A DNA stretch of 64,000 bases from Mesorhizobium jarvisii (GCF_003601985.1 NZ_QZXA01000001.1:124001-188000), one strand, 5' to 3'; shown: positions 9,997 through 20,700, counted from the first letter of the stretch. Numbers and translations are program-made. The notes: a model not told the origin generated them from the letters alone.

Positions 9997-11625
9997 TCAA
10001 TCCGTCGGCAAGCGGTAGTCCCTGAACTGCTGGCGCAAGGTGATCTTCTGGATCTTGCCGGTGGCGGTATGCGGTATTTCGCCGACGAAGGCGACATCGT
10101 CGGGCATCCACCACTTGGCCACCTTGCCATCCATGAAGTGGAGAATATCCGCCTTGGTCGGCTCCTTGCCGGGCTTGGTAACGACGACCAGCAAGGGCCG
10201 CTCGCCCCATTTCGAATGATGGACGCCGATCGCCGCAGCTTCCGCCACGTCCGGGTGGCCGACGGCCAGATTCTCGAGATCGATGGTCGAAATCCATTCG
10301 CCGCCGGACTTGATGACGTCCTTGGCACGATCGGTGATCTGCATGTAGCCGCCGGCGTCGATGTGAGCGACATCTCCGGTATCGAACCAGCCGTCCTCAT
10401 CGAATTGCTCCGCCCCGGCGCCACCATAATAGGCGCGAGCGACGGCCGGGCCGCGCACTTTCAGGCGGCCAAAGGTCTTGCCATCCCAGGGTTGCGCATT
10501 GTTCTCGTCATCGGTCACCTTCATTTCAACGCCGAAGGGCGGGTAGCCCTGCTTTTGCTTGATATCAAGCCGAGCCTCGCCCTGGAGAGCGGTATATTCC
10601 GGCTTCAAGGTGCACAGCGTGCCGAGCGGCGACATTTCAGTCATGCCCCAGGCATGGATGACCTCGACACCGTAATCGTCATGGAACTTCGTCATGATCG
10701 CGCGTGGACAGGCAGAACCGCCGATGACGACCTTGTTGAGATAGGGAAGCTTCTTGCCGGTCTCCTCCAGATATTGCAGCAGCATCATCCAGACGGTCGG
10801 TACGGCGGCGCTGAAGGTTACCTTCTCGGTGTCGAGCAACTCATAGATCGAGGCGCCGTCCATCTTGCAGCCGGGCATGACCAGCTTGGCGCCGATCATC
10901 GGCCCGCTCTGGCCAAGGCCCCAGGCATTGGCGTGGAACATCGGCACAACCGGCAGGATCGTGTCGCGCGACGACAGCCCCATCGCGTCGGGCATGGCGG
11001 CGATCATGGCGTGCAGCACGTTCGAGCGGTGGCTGTAGACGACGCCCTTGGGATCGCCTGTGGTGCCTGATGTGTAGCACATGCCGGCGGCGGTGCCTTC
11101 GTCGAAGGCCTTCCAGGCGAAGTCGCCATCGGCCTCGTCAAGCCAGTCCTCATAGGCGACGGCATTGGGCAAGGTCGTCTGTGGCGTGTGCGCCTTGTCG
11201 GTCAGCACGATCACCTTCTTCAGCGATTTGACGGCACCGGCGATCTTTTCCAGCAAAGGAATGAAGGTGAGGTCGACGAAGACCGCCTTGTCCTCGGCAT
11301 GGTTCATGATCCAGACGATCTGCTCGGGAAACAGGCGCGGATTGAGCGTGTGATAGATCGCGCCGACGCCCATGATGCCGTACCAGGCCTCGAGGTGGCG
11401 CGCCGTGTTCCAGGCCAGCGTGGCGATACGGTCGCCCAAGCCATAGCCGTCCCGCTCAAGCCGCTGGGCGACCTTGAGAGAACGACGATGGATGTCGGCG
11501 TAGGTGGTGCGCACGATGGGCCCCTCGATCGAGCGCGATACGATCTCGCGCACCCCATGCTGCCGTTCGGCGTTGTCGATAAGCTTGTGGCACAGCAGCG
11601 GCCATTCCTGCATCAGCCCCAGCAT
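9997..11625 (-). CDS. acyl-CoA synthetase, AMP-binding (AlkK/long-chain type)
   Basis: A 542-residue adenylate-forming enzyme that should activate a fatty acid to its CoA thioester with ATP. The P-loop-like motif [14 protein letters not shown] lies near residues 178-191. [29 protein letters not shown] and the C-terminal [11 protein letters not shown] hinge follow, with a catalytic Lys in [10 protein letters not shown] near the end. The N-terminus and length resemble the AlkK medium-chain and DmdB-like ligase group. The ATG at 11625 has a strong ribosome site (AGGGAGGAGG). Chain-length preference cannot be read from the sequence. Confidence 0.88.
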   Translation of the reverse strand: MLGLMQEWPLLCHKLIDNAERQHGVREIVSRSIEGPIVRTTYADIHRRSLKVAQRLERDGYGLGDRIATLAWNTARHLEAWYGIMGVGAIYHTLNPRLFPEQIVWIMNHAEDKAVFVDLTFIPLLEKIAGAVKSLKKVIVLTDKAHTPQTTLPNAVAYEDWLDEADGDFAWKAFDEGTAAGMCYTSGTTGDPKGVVYSHRSNVLHAMIAAMPDAMGLSSRDTILPVVPMFHANAWGLGQSGPMIGAKLVMPGCKMDGASIYELLDTEKVTFSAAVPTVWMMLLQYLEETGKKLPYLNKVVIGGSACPRAIMTKFHDDYGVEVIHAWGMTEMSPLGTLCTLKPEYTALQGEARLDIKQKQGYPPFGVEMKVTDDENNAQPWDGKTFGRLKVRGPAVARAYYGGAGAEQFDEDGWFDTGDVAHIDAGGYMQITDRAKDVIKSGGEWISTIDLENLAVGHPDVAEAAAIGVHHSKWGERPLLVVVTKPGKEPTKADILHFMDGKVAKWWMPDDVAFVGEIPHTATGKIQKITLRQQFRDYRLPTD

Positions 11626-11948
11626 CCGGTTCCTCCTCCCTCGCGCATTTTGCGTCGTAGCTTTGGCGCATTGTGAAGCGAACCGGCGGATTGTCCAGTC
11701 ACCCGCTCGCGCGGCACACGAATTTCAGGGTCCGTGCCGCAACGGCAAGCAGTTGAATTTTGACATGTTTTGGATTTTGGACTGCTGGGCATTCGTGCCA
11801 CCGCGATGGCAGGAGGGTCGAAAACACTGCAGGCGCTACGGTGTCCTATCCCACGAATTGACTGGGAAATCCGCCACAATCCGGCCATCGTCGGCGTTAA
11901 GCTTCGTTAACGGGTAAAGGGGGCGATTGGCGACTGAAAGAGGTTCGC
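11626..11948. other. divergent intergenic region of 323 bp
   Basis: This stretch separates the acyl-CoA synthetase gene (minus) from a small plus-strand gene and should hold both promoters. It contains a TTGACA at 11760-11765 in an AT-rich patch, but no matching -10 at normal spacing. TTAA pairs occur at 11897-11900 and 11907-11910, six bases apart rather than the seven expected for a CtrA box. I see no coding frame worth calling. Confidence 0.4.
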
Positions 11949-12305
11949 ATGGACACGCAGCTCGACGACAAAGCCCTTGAGAGCACACTTGCCGAAAGCC
12001 TGGCCGATCTGGTGCCGGACGAAAAGACTGTTTCCGAAGACGAATTTGTTGAAGTTGTCGGCGGCGCGCTCGAAGCGGTCGGCGGCACGCTCCTGTTCAA
12101 GATGTGCGTCCAGAACGAGGGGGAAGGCCAGCACGTCGCGGCCGCATCCGTCGGCGCTGGAGGCAATCGCCAGTTCCTGCTGCTCACCTTGCCGACCGGC
12201 GGCGGCTCGCTGAAGGTCGAGACCGTTTCCAGGAGCAGCAACCCGGTTGCGGGCATCGCGGCCGCCTATGCCGGACTGATGGACGCATTCAAGACCGCCG
12301 CCTGA
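11949..12305 (+). CDS. hypothetical acidic 118-residue protein
   Basis: I do not recognise this protein. It starts with an acidic, probably helical N-terminus (residues 1-45, rich in Glu, Asp and Leu). A more hydrophobic alternating region follows, including LLFKMCVQN, QFLLLTLPTGGGSL and an Ala-rich C-terminal helix (AGIAAAYAGLMDAF). No signal peptide or membrane span is evident, and the single Cys lies near residue 53. AGAGGTTCGC provides a plausible ribosome site. Codon use looks native. The gene is flanked by its own upstream region and a DUF427 gene 131 bp downstream. Confidence 0.6.
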   Translation: MDTQLDDKALESTLAESLADLVPDEKTVSEDEFVEVVGGALEAVGGTLLFKMCVQNEGEGQHVAAASVGAGGNRQFLLLTLPTGGGSLKVETVSRSSNPVAGIAAAYAGLMDAFKTAA

Positions 12306-12436
12306 GCCACGGCTGCCACTCGAAGCGCTGCAGCGCCACGCCTTGGTGATTGGCGCGCCTGTTTTCGTGATGTGAACCCACCTTGCGCAACAGCTGTGCC
12401 CGCCACACTTTAAGGGGCCACGCAAGGAGAACCAGC

Positions 12437-12826
12437 ATGGACAAGATCGCCAACCCGGCACCCGGCTTCCAGCGCAACCCCGACAAGATCATCACCATCG
12501 AACCCTATGTCGGCACCGTCACGGTGCGCGCTGGCGATACGGTCATCGCGTCGTCCACGAAGGCCAAGGTCCTGAGCGAAGCGCCCTATCCCGCCGTCTT
12601 CTACATTCCGTTCGCCGACATCGATTTCGACAGGCTGAGCGGCACCGAACACTCGACCCATTGCCCTTACAAGGGCGATGCCAGCTATTGGAGCGTGCTG
12701 CCTGCCGGCGAAGCCGGTCAGAACGCGATGTGGGCCTATGAGCGGCCTTTCGACGAAATGACCGAAATCCGCGACCACGGTGCTTTCTACGCCAGCAAGG
12801 TGACAATCGAAGCCACGCCGGGTTGA
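12437..12826 (+). CDS. DUF427 domain protein
   Basis: A 129-residue protein with the full DUF427 pattern: an N-terminal beta strand region (VTVRAGDTVIASSTKAKVL), then YPAVFYIPFADIDFDRL, the conserved THCPYKGDASYWSV motif and AMWAYERPFDEM. Family members are small single-domain cytoplasmic proteins of unknown biochemical role. The start at 12437 is chosen because AAGGAG precedes it. The frame extends to 12383 without added similarity. It is probably monocistronic, since the next gene is convergent. Confidence 0.82.
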   Translation: MDKIANPAPGFQRNPDKIITIEPYVGTVTVRAGDTVIASSTKAKVLSEAPYPAVFYIPFADIDFDRLSGTEHSTHCPYKGDASYWSVLPAGEAGQNAMWAYERPFDEMTEIRDHGAFYASKVTIEATPG

Positions 12827-12857
12827 GTAGGGGTCAGTTCCAGCTCGTCCTGCGGAA

Positions 12858-13598
12858 TTAGTCCGTGGTGCCGTGATTGCCTGTGCCGTCGGCATCGTCG
12901 AGGCGCACGAAGATCATGCCTTTGGCTTTCAGCGCCAGCAGGCCTTGCACCACGCCCTGGCCGGCGGCGTGGGTCGGCTGGTTGATGTGTGAGATGATGA
13001 CGTCGCCGTCCTTGGCCGCGGCGATGCGCTTGGCGGTTTCCTTGGCGCCGAGCAGCGAACCGCCATCGCCATTGATCGAGAAGCCGGCAATCTTGAAGCC
13101 GAGCTTGCGGATCATCGCGATCGCCGAGGGGCTGTATTCGGCAGTTGCACCGCGGAACCATTTGGGCGTCGGCTCGCCGGTCCTGGCGAGTGCCGCGGCC
13201 CCCGACTCGACTTCGGCCAGCACGGCATCCGGGCTGCCGGCGCTCTTTATGCCATAGATCTTCTGTGGCGTGTCGACCGCCGGAATGTGGCGGTCGCCGT
13301 GATTTTCCAGTTCGAAAAGGTCTGGATGCGCCCGCATGATCTCGACGGCCGCGGCATTGCGCTTCAGCCAGATGCCGGTGACGAAAATGGTGGCGGGGAT
13401 CTTGTTTTCCACCAGGGCCGAGAGAATGCGTGTGTCGGTCCGTCCGTCGCAAGCATCGAGCGTGAGCGCAACGCGGCCCGCTCCGCTCGCCGCGGGCTTG
13501 ATGTGCAGCGTGGGCTCGACCAGCGTCGCGGCATGGGCGCTGGATACAGCCACCAACGACATGGCGATCATGCAGAGATGTCTTTGCAGCAGACGCAT
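12858..13598 (-). CDS. secreted polysaccharide-deacetylase-like protein
   Basis: A protein of 246 residues with a signal peptide (RLLQRHLCMIAMSLVAVSSAHA). It has a NodB-type fold: VALTLDACDGRTDTRIL in place of the usual TFDDGP, ATIFVTGIWL, the metal-site ENHGDRHIP (H-x3-H), WFRGATAEYS and DVIISHINQP with a late His. The first motif keeps two aspartates but spaced DACD, so metal binding may differ from chitooligosaccharide or peptidoglycan deacetylases. Several ATGs lie further upstream, to 13724. The chosen one gives a clean leader. The substrate is unknown. Confidence 0.78.
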   Translation of the reverse strand: MRLLQRHLCMIAMSLVAVSSAHAATLVEPTLHIKPAASGAGRVALTLDACDGRTDTRILSALVENKIPATIFVTGIWLKRNAAAVEIMRAHPDLFELENHGDRHIPAVDTPQKIYGIKSAGSPDAVLAEVESGAAALARTGEPTPKWFRGATAEYSPSAIAMIRKLGFKIAGFSINGDGGSLLGAKETAKRIAAAKDGDVIISHINQPTHAAGQGVVQGLLALKAKGMIFVRLDDADGTGNHGTTD

Positions 13599-13806
13599 CA
13601 AACCGAATTCCTGATTGGCGATTTCAAGCCGGCATCCAAAGACCCGCATGAAGGCGGAAATCGGACGATGGATAGCAGAAAAATGCATGGCGCGGCAATT
13701 TGACTGCCCTGGTGCACGCGCCATTTCGGCAGCCTGACGAGCCGTTGCCCTTCAGACAGCGCGTTGCCGCTTCATCTCGGTGCGATTACGCAATGCCTTG
13801 ATCTCC

Positions 13807-16485
13807 CTATCCGCGCCCCGCTTTCGCCACCTGTACCGCGGCCTGCGCGGCCGCCAGCCTGGCGATCGGCACGCGATAGGGCGAGCACGACACATAGTCG
13901 AGCCCGACCTCCTCGCAGAAGCGGATCGATGCCGGGTCGCCGCCATGTTCGCCGCAGATGCCGAGCTTGATGTCGGGGCGCGTCGCCCTGCCCTTTTGCG
14001 CGGCCATGCGCACCAATTCCCCTACGCCGTCGATGTCGAGCGAGACGAATGGATCCTGCTCGATGATGCCTTTCTGGCGGTAGGTCTCCAGGAACGAGGC
14101 CGCATCGTCGCGCGAGATGCCGAACGTGGTCTGGGTGAGGTCATTGGTGCCGAAGGAGAAGAACTCGGCTGTAGCGGCGATGACATGGGCGCGGATCGCC
14201 GCGCGCGGCAGTTCGATCATCGTGCCGGTGAGGTAGTCGATCTTGACGCCGCTCTCCTCCATGACGCTCTTGGCGACCGCATCGATGCGCGCCTTCACAT
14301 AGTCGAGCTCCTTCACCAGGCCGACCAGCGGCACCATGATTTCGGGGACGACCAGCGCGCCGGCCTTCTGGCCGGCCTCGACGGCGGCCTCGAAAATGGC
14401 GCGTGCCTGCATCTCGGCGATCTCGGGATAGGAGACGGCCAGCCGGCAGCCGCGATGGCCGAGCATCGGATTGAATTCGTGCAAGGCCTCGGTGCGCTGC
14501 CTGAGCTTGTTGGGCGACACATTCATGACGGCCGCGACCTCGGCGATTTCGGCCTCGGTCTTGGGCAGGAATTCATGCAGCGGCGGATCGAGCAAGCGTA
14601 TTGTCACCGGCAGGCCGGCCATGATCTCGAACAATTCCAGGAAATCCGAGCGCTGCATGGGCAGAAGCTTGGCAAGGGCGGCGCGCCGATCCTTTTCGGT
14701 GTCGGCCAGGATCATCTCGCGCATGGCGACGATGCGGGCGCCGTCGAAGAACATGTGCTCGGTGCGGCAGAGACCGATGCCTTCAGCGCCGAAAGAACGC
14801 GCCATGCGGGCATCGAGCGGGGTTTCGGCATTGGTGCGCACCTTCATGCGGCGCACGGCGTCCGCCCATTCCATGATGGCGGCAAAATCGCCGGACAGTT
14901 CGGGCTGCAGCATCGCCACGGCGCCCTTCAGCACCTGGCCGTTGCCGCCGTCGATGGTGATGATGTCGCCCTTGCGGAAGGTCTGCCCCATCGAGAGCAG
15001 CGTGCCGGCCTTGTAGTCGACGCGCAGCGAGCCGGCGCCAGACACGCAAGGCTTGCCCATGCCGCGCGCGACGACGGCGGCATGGCTGGTCATGCCTCCG
15101 CGCGTGGTCAGGATACCTTCCGCGGCGTGCATGCCGTGGATGTCCTCGGGGCTGGTCTCGATGCGCACCAGGATCGCCTTGCGGCCCTGTGCCTTCAAGT
15201 CTTCCGCATCGCCGGAGGAAAAGACGATCTCGCCGGTGGCAGCGCCAGGCGAGGCCGGCAGGCCGACGCCGATGACGTCGCGCGCGGCCTTAGGGTCGAT
15301 GGTCGGGTGCAGCAATTGGTCGAGCGAGGCCGGATCGATGCGGGCGACGGCTTCCTCCTTCGTGATCAGGCCGTCCCTTGCCATTTCGACGGCAATCTTC
15401 AGCGCCGCCTTGGCGGTGCGCTTGCCCGAGCGGGTCTGCAACATCCACAACTTGCCGCGCTCGATGGTGAATTCGAGGTCCTGCATGTCGCGATAGTGCT
15501 TTTCCAGGCTGTCGGAAATGGTGACGAAGGATTGGAAGGCGTCCGGCATCAGCTTCTGCAGCGACGGCTTGTCGGAACCGGCTGCGATGCGGGCGGCTTC
15601 GGTGATGTTCTGCGGCGTGCGGATGCCGGCGACGACATCCTCGCCCTGTGCGTTCACCAGGAATTCGCCATAGAGCTGCTTTTCGCCGGTCGACGGGTTA
15701 CGCGTGAAGGCGACGCCGGTGGCCGAGGTCTCGCCCATATTGCCGAACACCATGGCCTGGACGTTGACCGCCGTGCCCCAGCTTTCGGGGATGTCGTGCA
15801 GGCGACGGTAGGTGATGGCGCGGTTGTTCATCCAGCTCGAGAACACCGCGCCGATGGCGCCCCAGAGCTGCTCCTGCGGATCCTGCGGGAACGGCCTGCC
15901 GAGCTCTTCCTCGACCTTGGCCTTGTAGAGCGCGATGACGCCTTGCCATTCGATGGCCGTCAGTTCGGTGTCGAGCTCATGGCCGAGGCTTGCCTTCTGG
16001 TCTTCGAGGATTTCCTCGAACACCTCGTGATCGAGGCCCATGACGACATCGGAATACATCTGGATGAAGCGGCGGTAGCTGTCATAGGCAAAGCGCGCAT
16101 CTTCGGAATCGGTGGCCAGCGCCTCGACCGTTTCGTCGTTGAGGCCAAGATTGAGCACGGTGTCCATCATGCCCGGCATCGAGGCGCGAGCTCCGGAGCG
16201 CACCGACACCAGCAGCAGCTTCGAAGGATCGCCGAACCGGCGGCCGGTCAGCCGGCCGATGTGATCGAGCGCGACCGCGACATCGCCTTCCAGCCCCGCC
16301 GGATAGGCGCGGCCATTGGCATAATAGGCATTGCAGACCTCGGTGGTGATGGTGAAGCCTGGCGGCACCGGCAGGCCCAGGCTGCACATCTCGGCCAGGT
16401 TGGCTCCCTTGCCGCCCAGCAGATTCTTGTCGCCGGCACGGCCTTCCGCCGCACCATCGCCAAAGGTGAAAACCCATTTGGTCAT
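13807..16485 (-). CDS. ppdK: pyruvate, phosphate dikinase
   Basis: PPDK interconverts pyruvate, ATP and Pi with PEP, AMP and PPi in the cytoplasm. Starting at ATG 16485, after GGAGAGCAAAGC, it has 892 residues, the family length. The N-terminal ATP-grasp domain shows FGDGAAEGRAGDKNLLGGKG and MDTVLNLGLND. The swivelling domain carries the phosphohistidine motif GGMTSHAAVVARGMGKPCV. The PEP-binding barrel has RTEHMFF, the GHRGCRLAVSYPEI region and FGTNDLTQTTFG. It appears complete. The frame runs on upstream to 16644, but without family-like sequence. Confidence 0.96.
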   Translation of the reverse strand: MTKWVFTFGDGAAEGRAGDKNLLGGKGANLAEMCSLGLPVPPGFTITTEVCNAYYANGRAYPAGLEGDVAVALDHIGRLTGRRFGDPSKLLLVSVRSGARASMPGMMDTVLNLGLNDETVEALATDSEDARFAYDSYRRFIQMYSDVVMGLDHEVFEEILEDQKASLGHELDTELTAIEWQGVIALYKAKVEEELGRPFPQDPQEQLWGAIGAVFSSWMNNRAITYRRLHDIPESWGTAVNVQAMVFGNMGETSATGVAFTRNPSTGEKQLYGEFLVNAQGEDVVAGIRTPQNITEAARIAAGSDKPSLQKLMPDAFQSFVTISDSLEKHYRDMQDLEFTIERGKLWMLQTRSGKRTAKAALKIAVEMARDGLITKEEAVARIDPASLDQLLHPTIDPKAARDVIGVGLPASPGAATGEIVFSSGDAEDLKAQGRKAILVRIETSPEDIHGMHAAEGILTTRGGMTSHAAVVARGMGKPCVSGAGSLRVDYKAGTLLSMGQTFRKGDIITIDGGNGQVLKGAVAMLQPELSGDFAAIMEWADAVRRMKVRTNAETPLDARMARSFGAEGIGLCRTEHMFFDGARIVAMREMILADTEKDRRAALAKLLPMQRSDFLELFEIMAGLPVTIRLLDPPLHEFLPKTEAEIAEVAAVMNVSPNKLRQRTEALHEFNPMLGHRGCRLAVSYPEIAEMQARAIFEAAVEAGQKAGALVVPEIMVPLVGLVKELDYVKARIDAVAKSVMEESGVKIDYLTGTMIELPRAAIRAHVIAATAEFFSFGTNDLTQTTFGISRDDAASFLETYRQKGIIEQDPFVSLDIDGVGELVRMAAQKGRATRPDIKLGICGEHGGDPASIRFCEEVGLDYVSCSPYRVPIARLAAAQAAVQVAKAGRG

Positions 16486-16710
16486 GCTTTGCTCTCCGGT
16501 TGCAGGAGATTGGAAAGATTGGCGAAACGGAAAGTTCCACCCTGGTCCGACTTTGGAGCGATATGATGCTGCAGTGCGAAAGGCAAGCGCCGGCAGAGCC
16601 GTCCCGCCGCTACAATCGATTAAGAAAAAGCCTCGCTTCGGCATGCGTCAAAAAGACTTGCCACCTCACCACTTGATGACTAGAACATAAAGGGAACAAA
16701 AAGGTGCCCC

Positions 16711-17055
16711 ATGAAACTGACTGGAAAGCTCGACTATCTGGAAATGCCGGCGACCGGCGGCACGCTGGACCGGTTGAAGGCTTTCTACAGTGCCGCCTTT
16801 GCCTGGTCGTTCACCGACTACGGGCCGACCTATTCGGCCTTTACCGAGGGTCTGGATGGCGGTTTTCAGGCGGATACCGCGGAAGCACCTGCCCAGCCGC
16901 TGCCAGTGCTCTATAGCGACGACCTCGAGGAAACCCTCGGCGCCGTCGAAAGTGCAGGCGGCACGATCATCAAGCCGATCTTCCCGTTTCCCGGCGGCCG
17001 GCGCTTTCACTTCGTCGATCCGGCCGGCAACGAGCTGGCTGTCTGGGGGCAATAG
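16711..17055 (+). CDS. VOC (glyoxalase/bleomycin-resistance) superfamily protein
   Basis: A 114-residue single-domain protein with the beta-alpha-beta-beta-beta VOC layout. It begins LDYLEMPATGGTLDRLKAFYSAAFAWSF (here divided: LDYLEMPATG and FYSAAFAWSF are the recognisable parts), and ends GGRRFHFVDPAGNELAVW, the typical second-module motif ending in a metal-ligand Glu. Such proteins bind a metal and a small molecule or act as dioxygenases, isomerases or resistance proteins. The function here is undetermined. AGGTGCCCC precedes the ATG. It is divergent from ppdK and lies just upstream of tRNA-Gln. Confidence 0.75.
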   Translation: MKLTGKLDYLEMPATGGTLDRLKAFYSAAFAWSFTDYGPTYSAFTEGLDGGFQADTAEAPAQPLPVLYSDDLEETLGAVESAGGTIIKPIFPFPGGRRFHFVDPAGNELAVWGQ

Positions 17056-17157
17056 CCTTCCCGAATGGGATCCGGGCGTTCCTGCCATCGCTCATAACCA
17101 TTGTGCTTTTCGGCTGCTCTGCTAATAACGCGCCGCACAAGCGACTCTGACGGCTAT

Positions 17158-17232
17158 TGGGGCGTCGCCAAGTGGTAAGGCATCGGTTTTTGGTACCGAC
17201 ATTCCCAGGTTCGAATCCTGGCGCCCCAGCCA
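17158..17232 (+). tRNA. tRNA-Gln (anticodon TTG)
   Basis: A full cloverleaf can be drawn. The acceptor arm is TGGGGCG (17158-17164) with CGCCCCA (17222-17228), followed by discriminator G and an encoded CCA (17230-17232). The anticodon stem TCGGT/ACCGA encloses loop TTTTGGT with anticodon TTG. The T arm reads CCAGG-TTCGAAT-CCTGG. The sequence is close to E. coli glutamine tRNA. It reads CAA codons, and CAG by wobble. Confidence 0.96.
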
Positions 17233-17344
17233 TCCCATTGCCACCGGATGGTTGCGCCGCGGCCTGATCCGTGCTTGGCCTGGATCGTCCTGCGGCTCAA
17301 GGCCTCGGACCGATGTCAGCTCTCTTCGAAGATTGTTGGAGCAG

Positions 17345-17713
17345 ATGAACTTTTGTTCGGTGGCCATATCGACCGCCTTTATCGTCACGCTCGTTGCGGT
17401 TCTGGTCCTCGCACTGCTGCCAGTGCCCGAGCTTCAGGAATTCGGGTTCGATATCGGTTTCGAAAATGACAGGGTCAATCACGCCAGCGCATTCGCCACC
17501 CTGGCTGCTCTTGGAGCTCTTGGCTGGCCCAGGCGCATAGTCACGCTGGTCATTTTCCTGGCGCTGGTCGGGGCCGCCATCGAAGTCCTTCAGGGCACGA
17601 CGCTGATAGACCGCGATCTCGACATGTTCGACTGGGTTGCCGATTGCATCGGCATTGCGGGCGGCCTCGTGGTCGCGCTGTGTGTAAATTGGGTCATGCG
17701 CCGCAAAGGCTGA
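17345..17713 (+). CDS. VanZ-like membrane protein
   Basis: A hydrophobic protein of about 122 residues with four predicted membrane segments: near residues 5-22, 40-55, 59-78 and 96-116. The conserved NDRVNHASAFATLAALG (a His-containing loop) and the GAAIEVLQGTT...DRDLDMFDWVAD pattern match VanZ-like proteins. These proteins are widespread and their cellular role is mostly unknown. The start is taken as ATG 17345, where the hydrophobic part begins; upstream in-frame codons to 17252 are rich in Arg and unconvincing. It lies 112 bp after tRNA-Gln. Confidence 0.75.
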   Translation: MNFCSVAISTAFIVTLVAVLVLALLPVPELQEFGFDIGFENDRVNHASAFATLAALGALGWPRRIVTLVIFLALVGAAIEVLQGTTLIDRDLDMFDWVADCIGIAGGLVVALCVNWVMRRKG

Positions 17714-17762
17714 TAGCCAACCGCACCCTGCTCTGCTGGCCGGAGCCGCCAATCCGAACGCT

Positions 17763-20700
17763 TCAGCTCGCCTCGCGCATCGCCTCGGCGGCCTGAAGGT
17801 CGACCGAAACGAGCTGGCTGACGCCCTGCTCGGCCATGGTCACGCCAAACAGCCGGTCCATGCGTGCCATGGTGATCGGATTGTGGGTGATGATGACGAA
17901 GCGCGTCTCGGTGGTCTTGGCCATCTCGTCCATGAGATTGCAGAAGCGCTCGACATTGTGATCGTCGAGCGGCGCGTCGACTTCGTCGAGCACGCAGATC
18001 GGCGCCGGGTTGGTCAGGAAGACGGCGAAGATCAGCGACATCGCCGTCAGCGCCTGCTCGCCACCGGACAGCAGCGTCATGGTCTGCGGCTTCTTGCCGG
18101 GCGGGCGGGCAAGGATTTCAAGCCCTGCCTCGAGCGGATCGTCGGACTCGATCAGCTGCAATTCCGCCGTGCCGCCGCCGAACAGATGCGAGAACAGCCG
18201 CTGGAAGTGGCTGTTGACCACATCGAAGGCGGCGAGCAGCCGCTCGCGGCCTTCGCGGTTGAGGCTCTGGATCGCCTGCCGCAGCTTGCGGATCGCCTCG
18301 ATGATATCCTCGCGCTCGGTAACGATCGCTTCGAGCCGGTCGGAGAGCTCCTTCTGTTCTTCCTCGGCGCGCAGATTGACGGCGCCGAGCCGTTCGCGCT
18401 CGATCTTCAACCGGTCAAGCTGGCGTTCTATCTCGGCCATTTCGGGGATCGGGTCGTCGGCTTCCAGGCCGGTATGGCGGATGACCAGATGCGGCGGCGT
18501 GTTCAGCGTTTCCTGGATACGCGCCTCGACCTCGAGCCGGCGCTCGTCGGCCGCCGTCAGCCTTTCCTCGGCGCGGGCACGGGTCTCACGCGCCTCGGCC
18601 AGCGACTGGATGGCCGATGTGGCTCCCTTGTCCAGTTCGGCCTGCCGGTTTTCCGCTTCCTGCAGCCGGTCGGCGGCCGCCTTGCGCAAGGTTTCGGCCT
18701 CGGTGAGCTGCGACAGCAGCGCGCGCCGCTTGGCATCGATCTCATCGGGCGCATCGGCCAGCCGTTCGCGCTCGGCCTCGGCCTCGGCCTTGCGCTCGCC
18801 GAGCGAGGCGATCTGGGTCGAGGCGTTTTCGGCGCGTACCAGCCAGTTGCTGCGCTCGGCACCGATGGCATCGAGCCGGCGCGTCCGCGCCTCGGCCTCG
18901 CGCCGCAGCCCTTCATGGACGGCCCGCGCGTCGGCAAGCGTGGCGCGGTCGCGGGAGACATTGGCCGAGGACTGTTCAAGCTGCAATTGCAGGTCGCCGA
19001 GATCGGGCGCGTCCTGCAGCAGCATTTCGGCCTCGACGAAGGCCGCCGAGGTTTCCTCATGGCTGTCGACGATGCGCGCGCGCGCCTCATCGAGTGCCGC
19101 GCGCCGGCTCGCCAGCTCGCCGCCGGCCTTTTCGGCCTCGGCCAGCGCATTGCGGGCCGCATCCAGCCGGTGCTGAGCGTCGCGTCCAGCCTGGCGCGTG
19201 TTGCGTTCGGCCTCGCTTGCCTGGCGAAGCGCCTGCTCGGCCCGTGCTAGCGCCTCCTCAGCCTGGCGCAGCACAAGTGTCGCTTGCACTGCTTCGGCAT
19301 CAAGTTCGGCAAGCCGGTTCTTCTGCGCCAGCCTTTGTGCGGCGGCCGTCGGCGCATCGGCGCTGGCGGTCAGGCCGTCCCAGCGCCAGAGCGCGCCTTC
19401 ACGGCTGACCAGTCTCTGGCCGGGCGCAAGCAGCGCCTGGAGCCGGCGGCCGTCAGCGGCCTCGACGATGCCGATCTGCGCCAGGCGGCGGGCAAGCTGC
19501 GCCGGGGCGCGAACCACGCTGGCCAGGCTCTTGATGCCTTCCGGCAGTGCCGCGTCGCCCGGCTGGATCTGGCTTTCGCCCCAATGCGCCGGCGCGCTGC
19601 GGTCGAGCGGCACGTCGAGGTCTTCGCCAAGGGCAGCACCCAGCGCCGTCTCGAAGCCGCGCTCGACACTGATTTGCTCCAGTACCGAAGGGAAGAGATC
19701 GCCACTGGCGGCATTGAGGATCTTGGCCAGCGTGCGTGCTTCGGTCTCGATCCGCGCCAGTTCGGCCCTGGCGTCCTGAAGCGGCGGGCGGGCAGCGCTT
19801 TCGGCGGCTCGAGCATCGATGACCGATTGTTCGGCCTGCGCCACGGCGGCTTCGGATTCTTCCAGCAGCGCCATGGCCTGTTCGACCAGCACGCGCTTTT
19901 CGGCCGGATCCGGCAGGCCGGCGACCTTGGAGAGGATATCCGACAATTCGCGGTCGACCTCGGCGAGCTGGCGGGCAAAGCGGTCGCGGCGCTCGGCCGT
20001 TTCGCGCAGCGTGCGCTCGATCTGATGGCGCGAAGCGGCGGCCTCGGCCCGTTCGGCGGTCAGCGCGGCAAGCCTGGCTTCGCTTTGCGCCAGCGTCGAT
20101 GCCGCCTGTTCGAAAGCCGCGCGGGTGGTGGCCTCGCGCTCCGCGGCGCCGGCGTTCTCGGAATTCAGCGTAGCTTCTTCGGTGCGCAGCCGTTCGAGGA
20201 CATCGGCATTGTCGCGCACCATCCGCTCCTCGCGAGCGATGTCGCCGTCGAGCTGCTGCAGGCGGCGCCCGATTTCGGCCTGGCGGTTGCGAATGCGTCC
20301 GGCTTCCTCCTCGATCTGCGACCTGGCGATCGACAGGCGCTGGAAGGCGGCGGCGGCGGCGGCTTCCGCGTCGCGCAGATCGGGCAGGCGATGAGCGCTG
20401 ATGCCCTGCTCCTTGGCCGCGTTCATCTGCGCGGCGGCGCGGTCGCCGACCAGTGCCGTGGCAACAGCCAGCGCGGAACGTGCCTCGCCTTCCTGTGTCT
20501 TGGCGAGCGTCCAGCGCAGATGCAGCAATGTCGCTTCGGCCTTGCGGATATCGGCCGACAGGTTCTTGAAGCGCGAGGCCTGGCGCGCCTGGCGCTTCAG
20601 GCTTTCGATCTGGCTTTCCAACTCGCCGACGACGTCGTCCAGGCGTTCCAAATTCTGTTCGGCCGCCTTCAGCCGCAGTTCCGCCTCGTGGCGGCGGGTG

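Noticed and set aside
9928..11070. A 380-residue plus-strand open frame antisense to the acyl-CoA synthetase gene
   Set aside because: Antisense to a well-supported gene, with no ribosome site or domain.
11897..11910. Paired TTAA motifs that look like a CtrA-binding box
   Set aside because: The spacing is six bases rather than the seven of the TTAA-N7-TTAA consensus, and the gene downstream has no cell-cycle link.
13780..16566. A 928-residue plus-strand open frame antisense to ppdK
   Set aside because: It is a shadow of the ppdK reading frame in high-GC DNA; composition (His/Asp/Gly/Arg-rich) is typical of such antisense frames and ppdK is clearly real.
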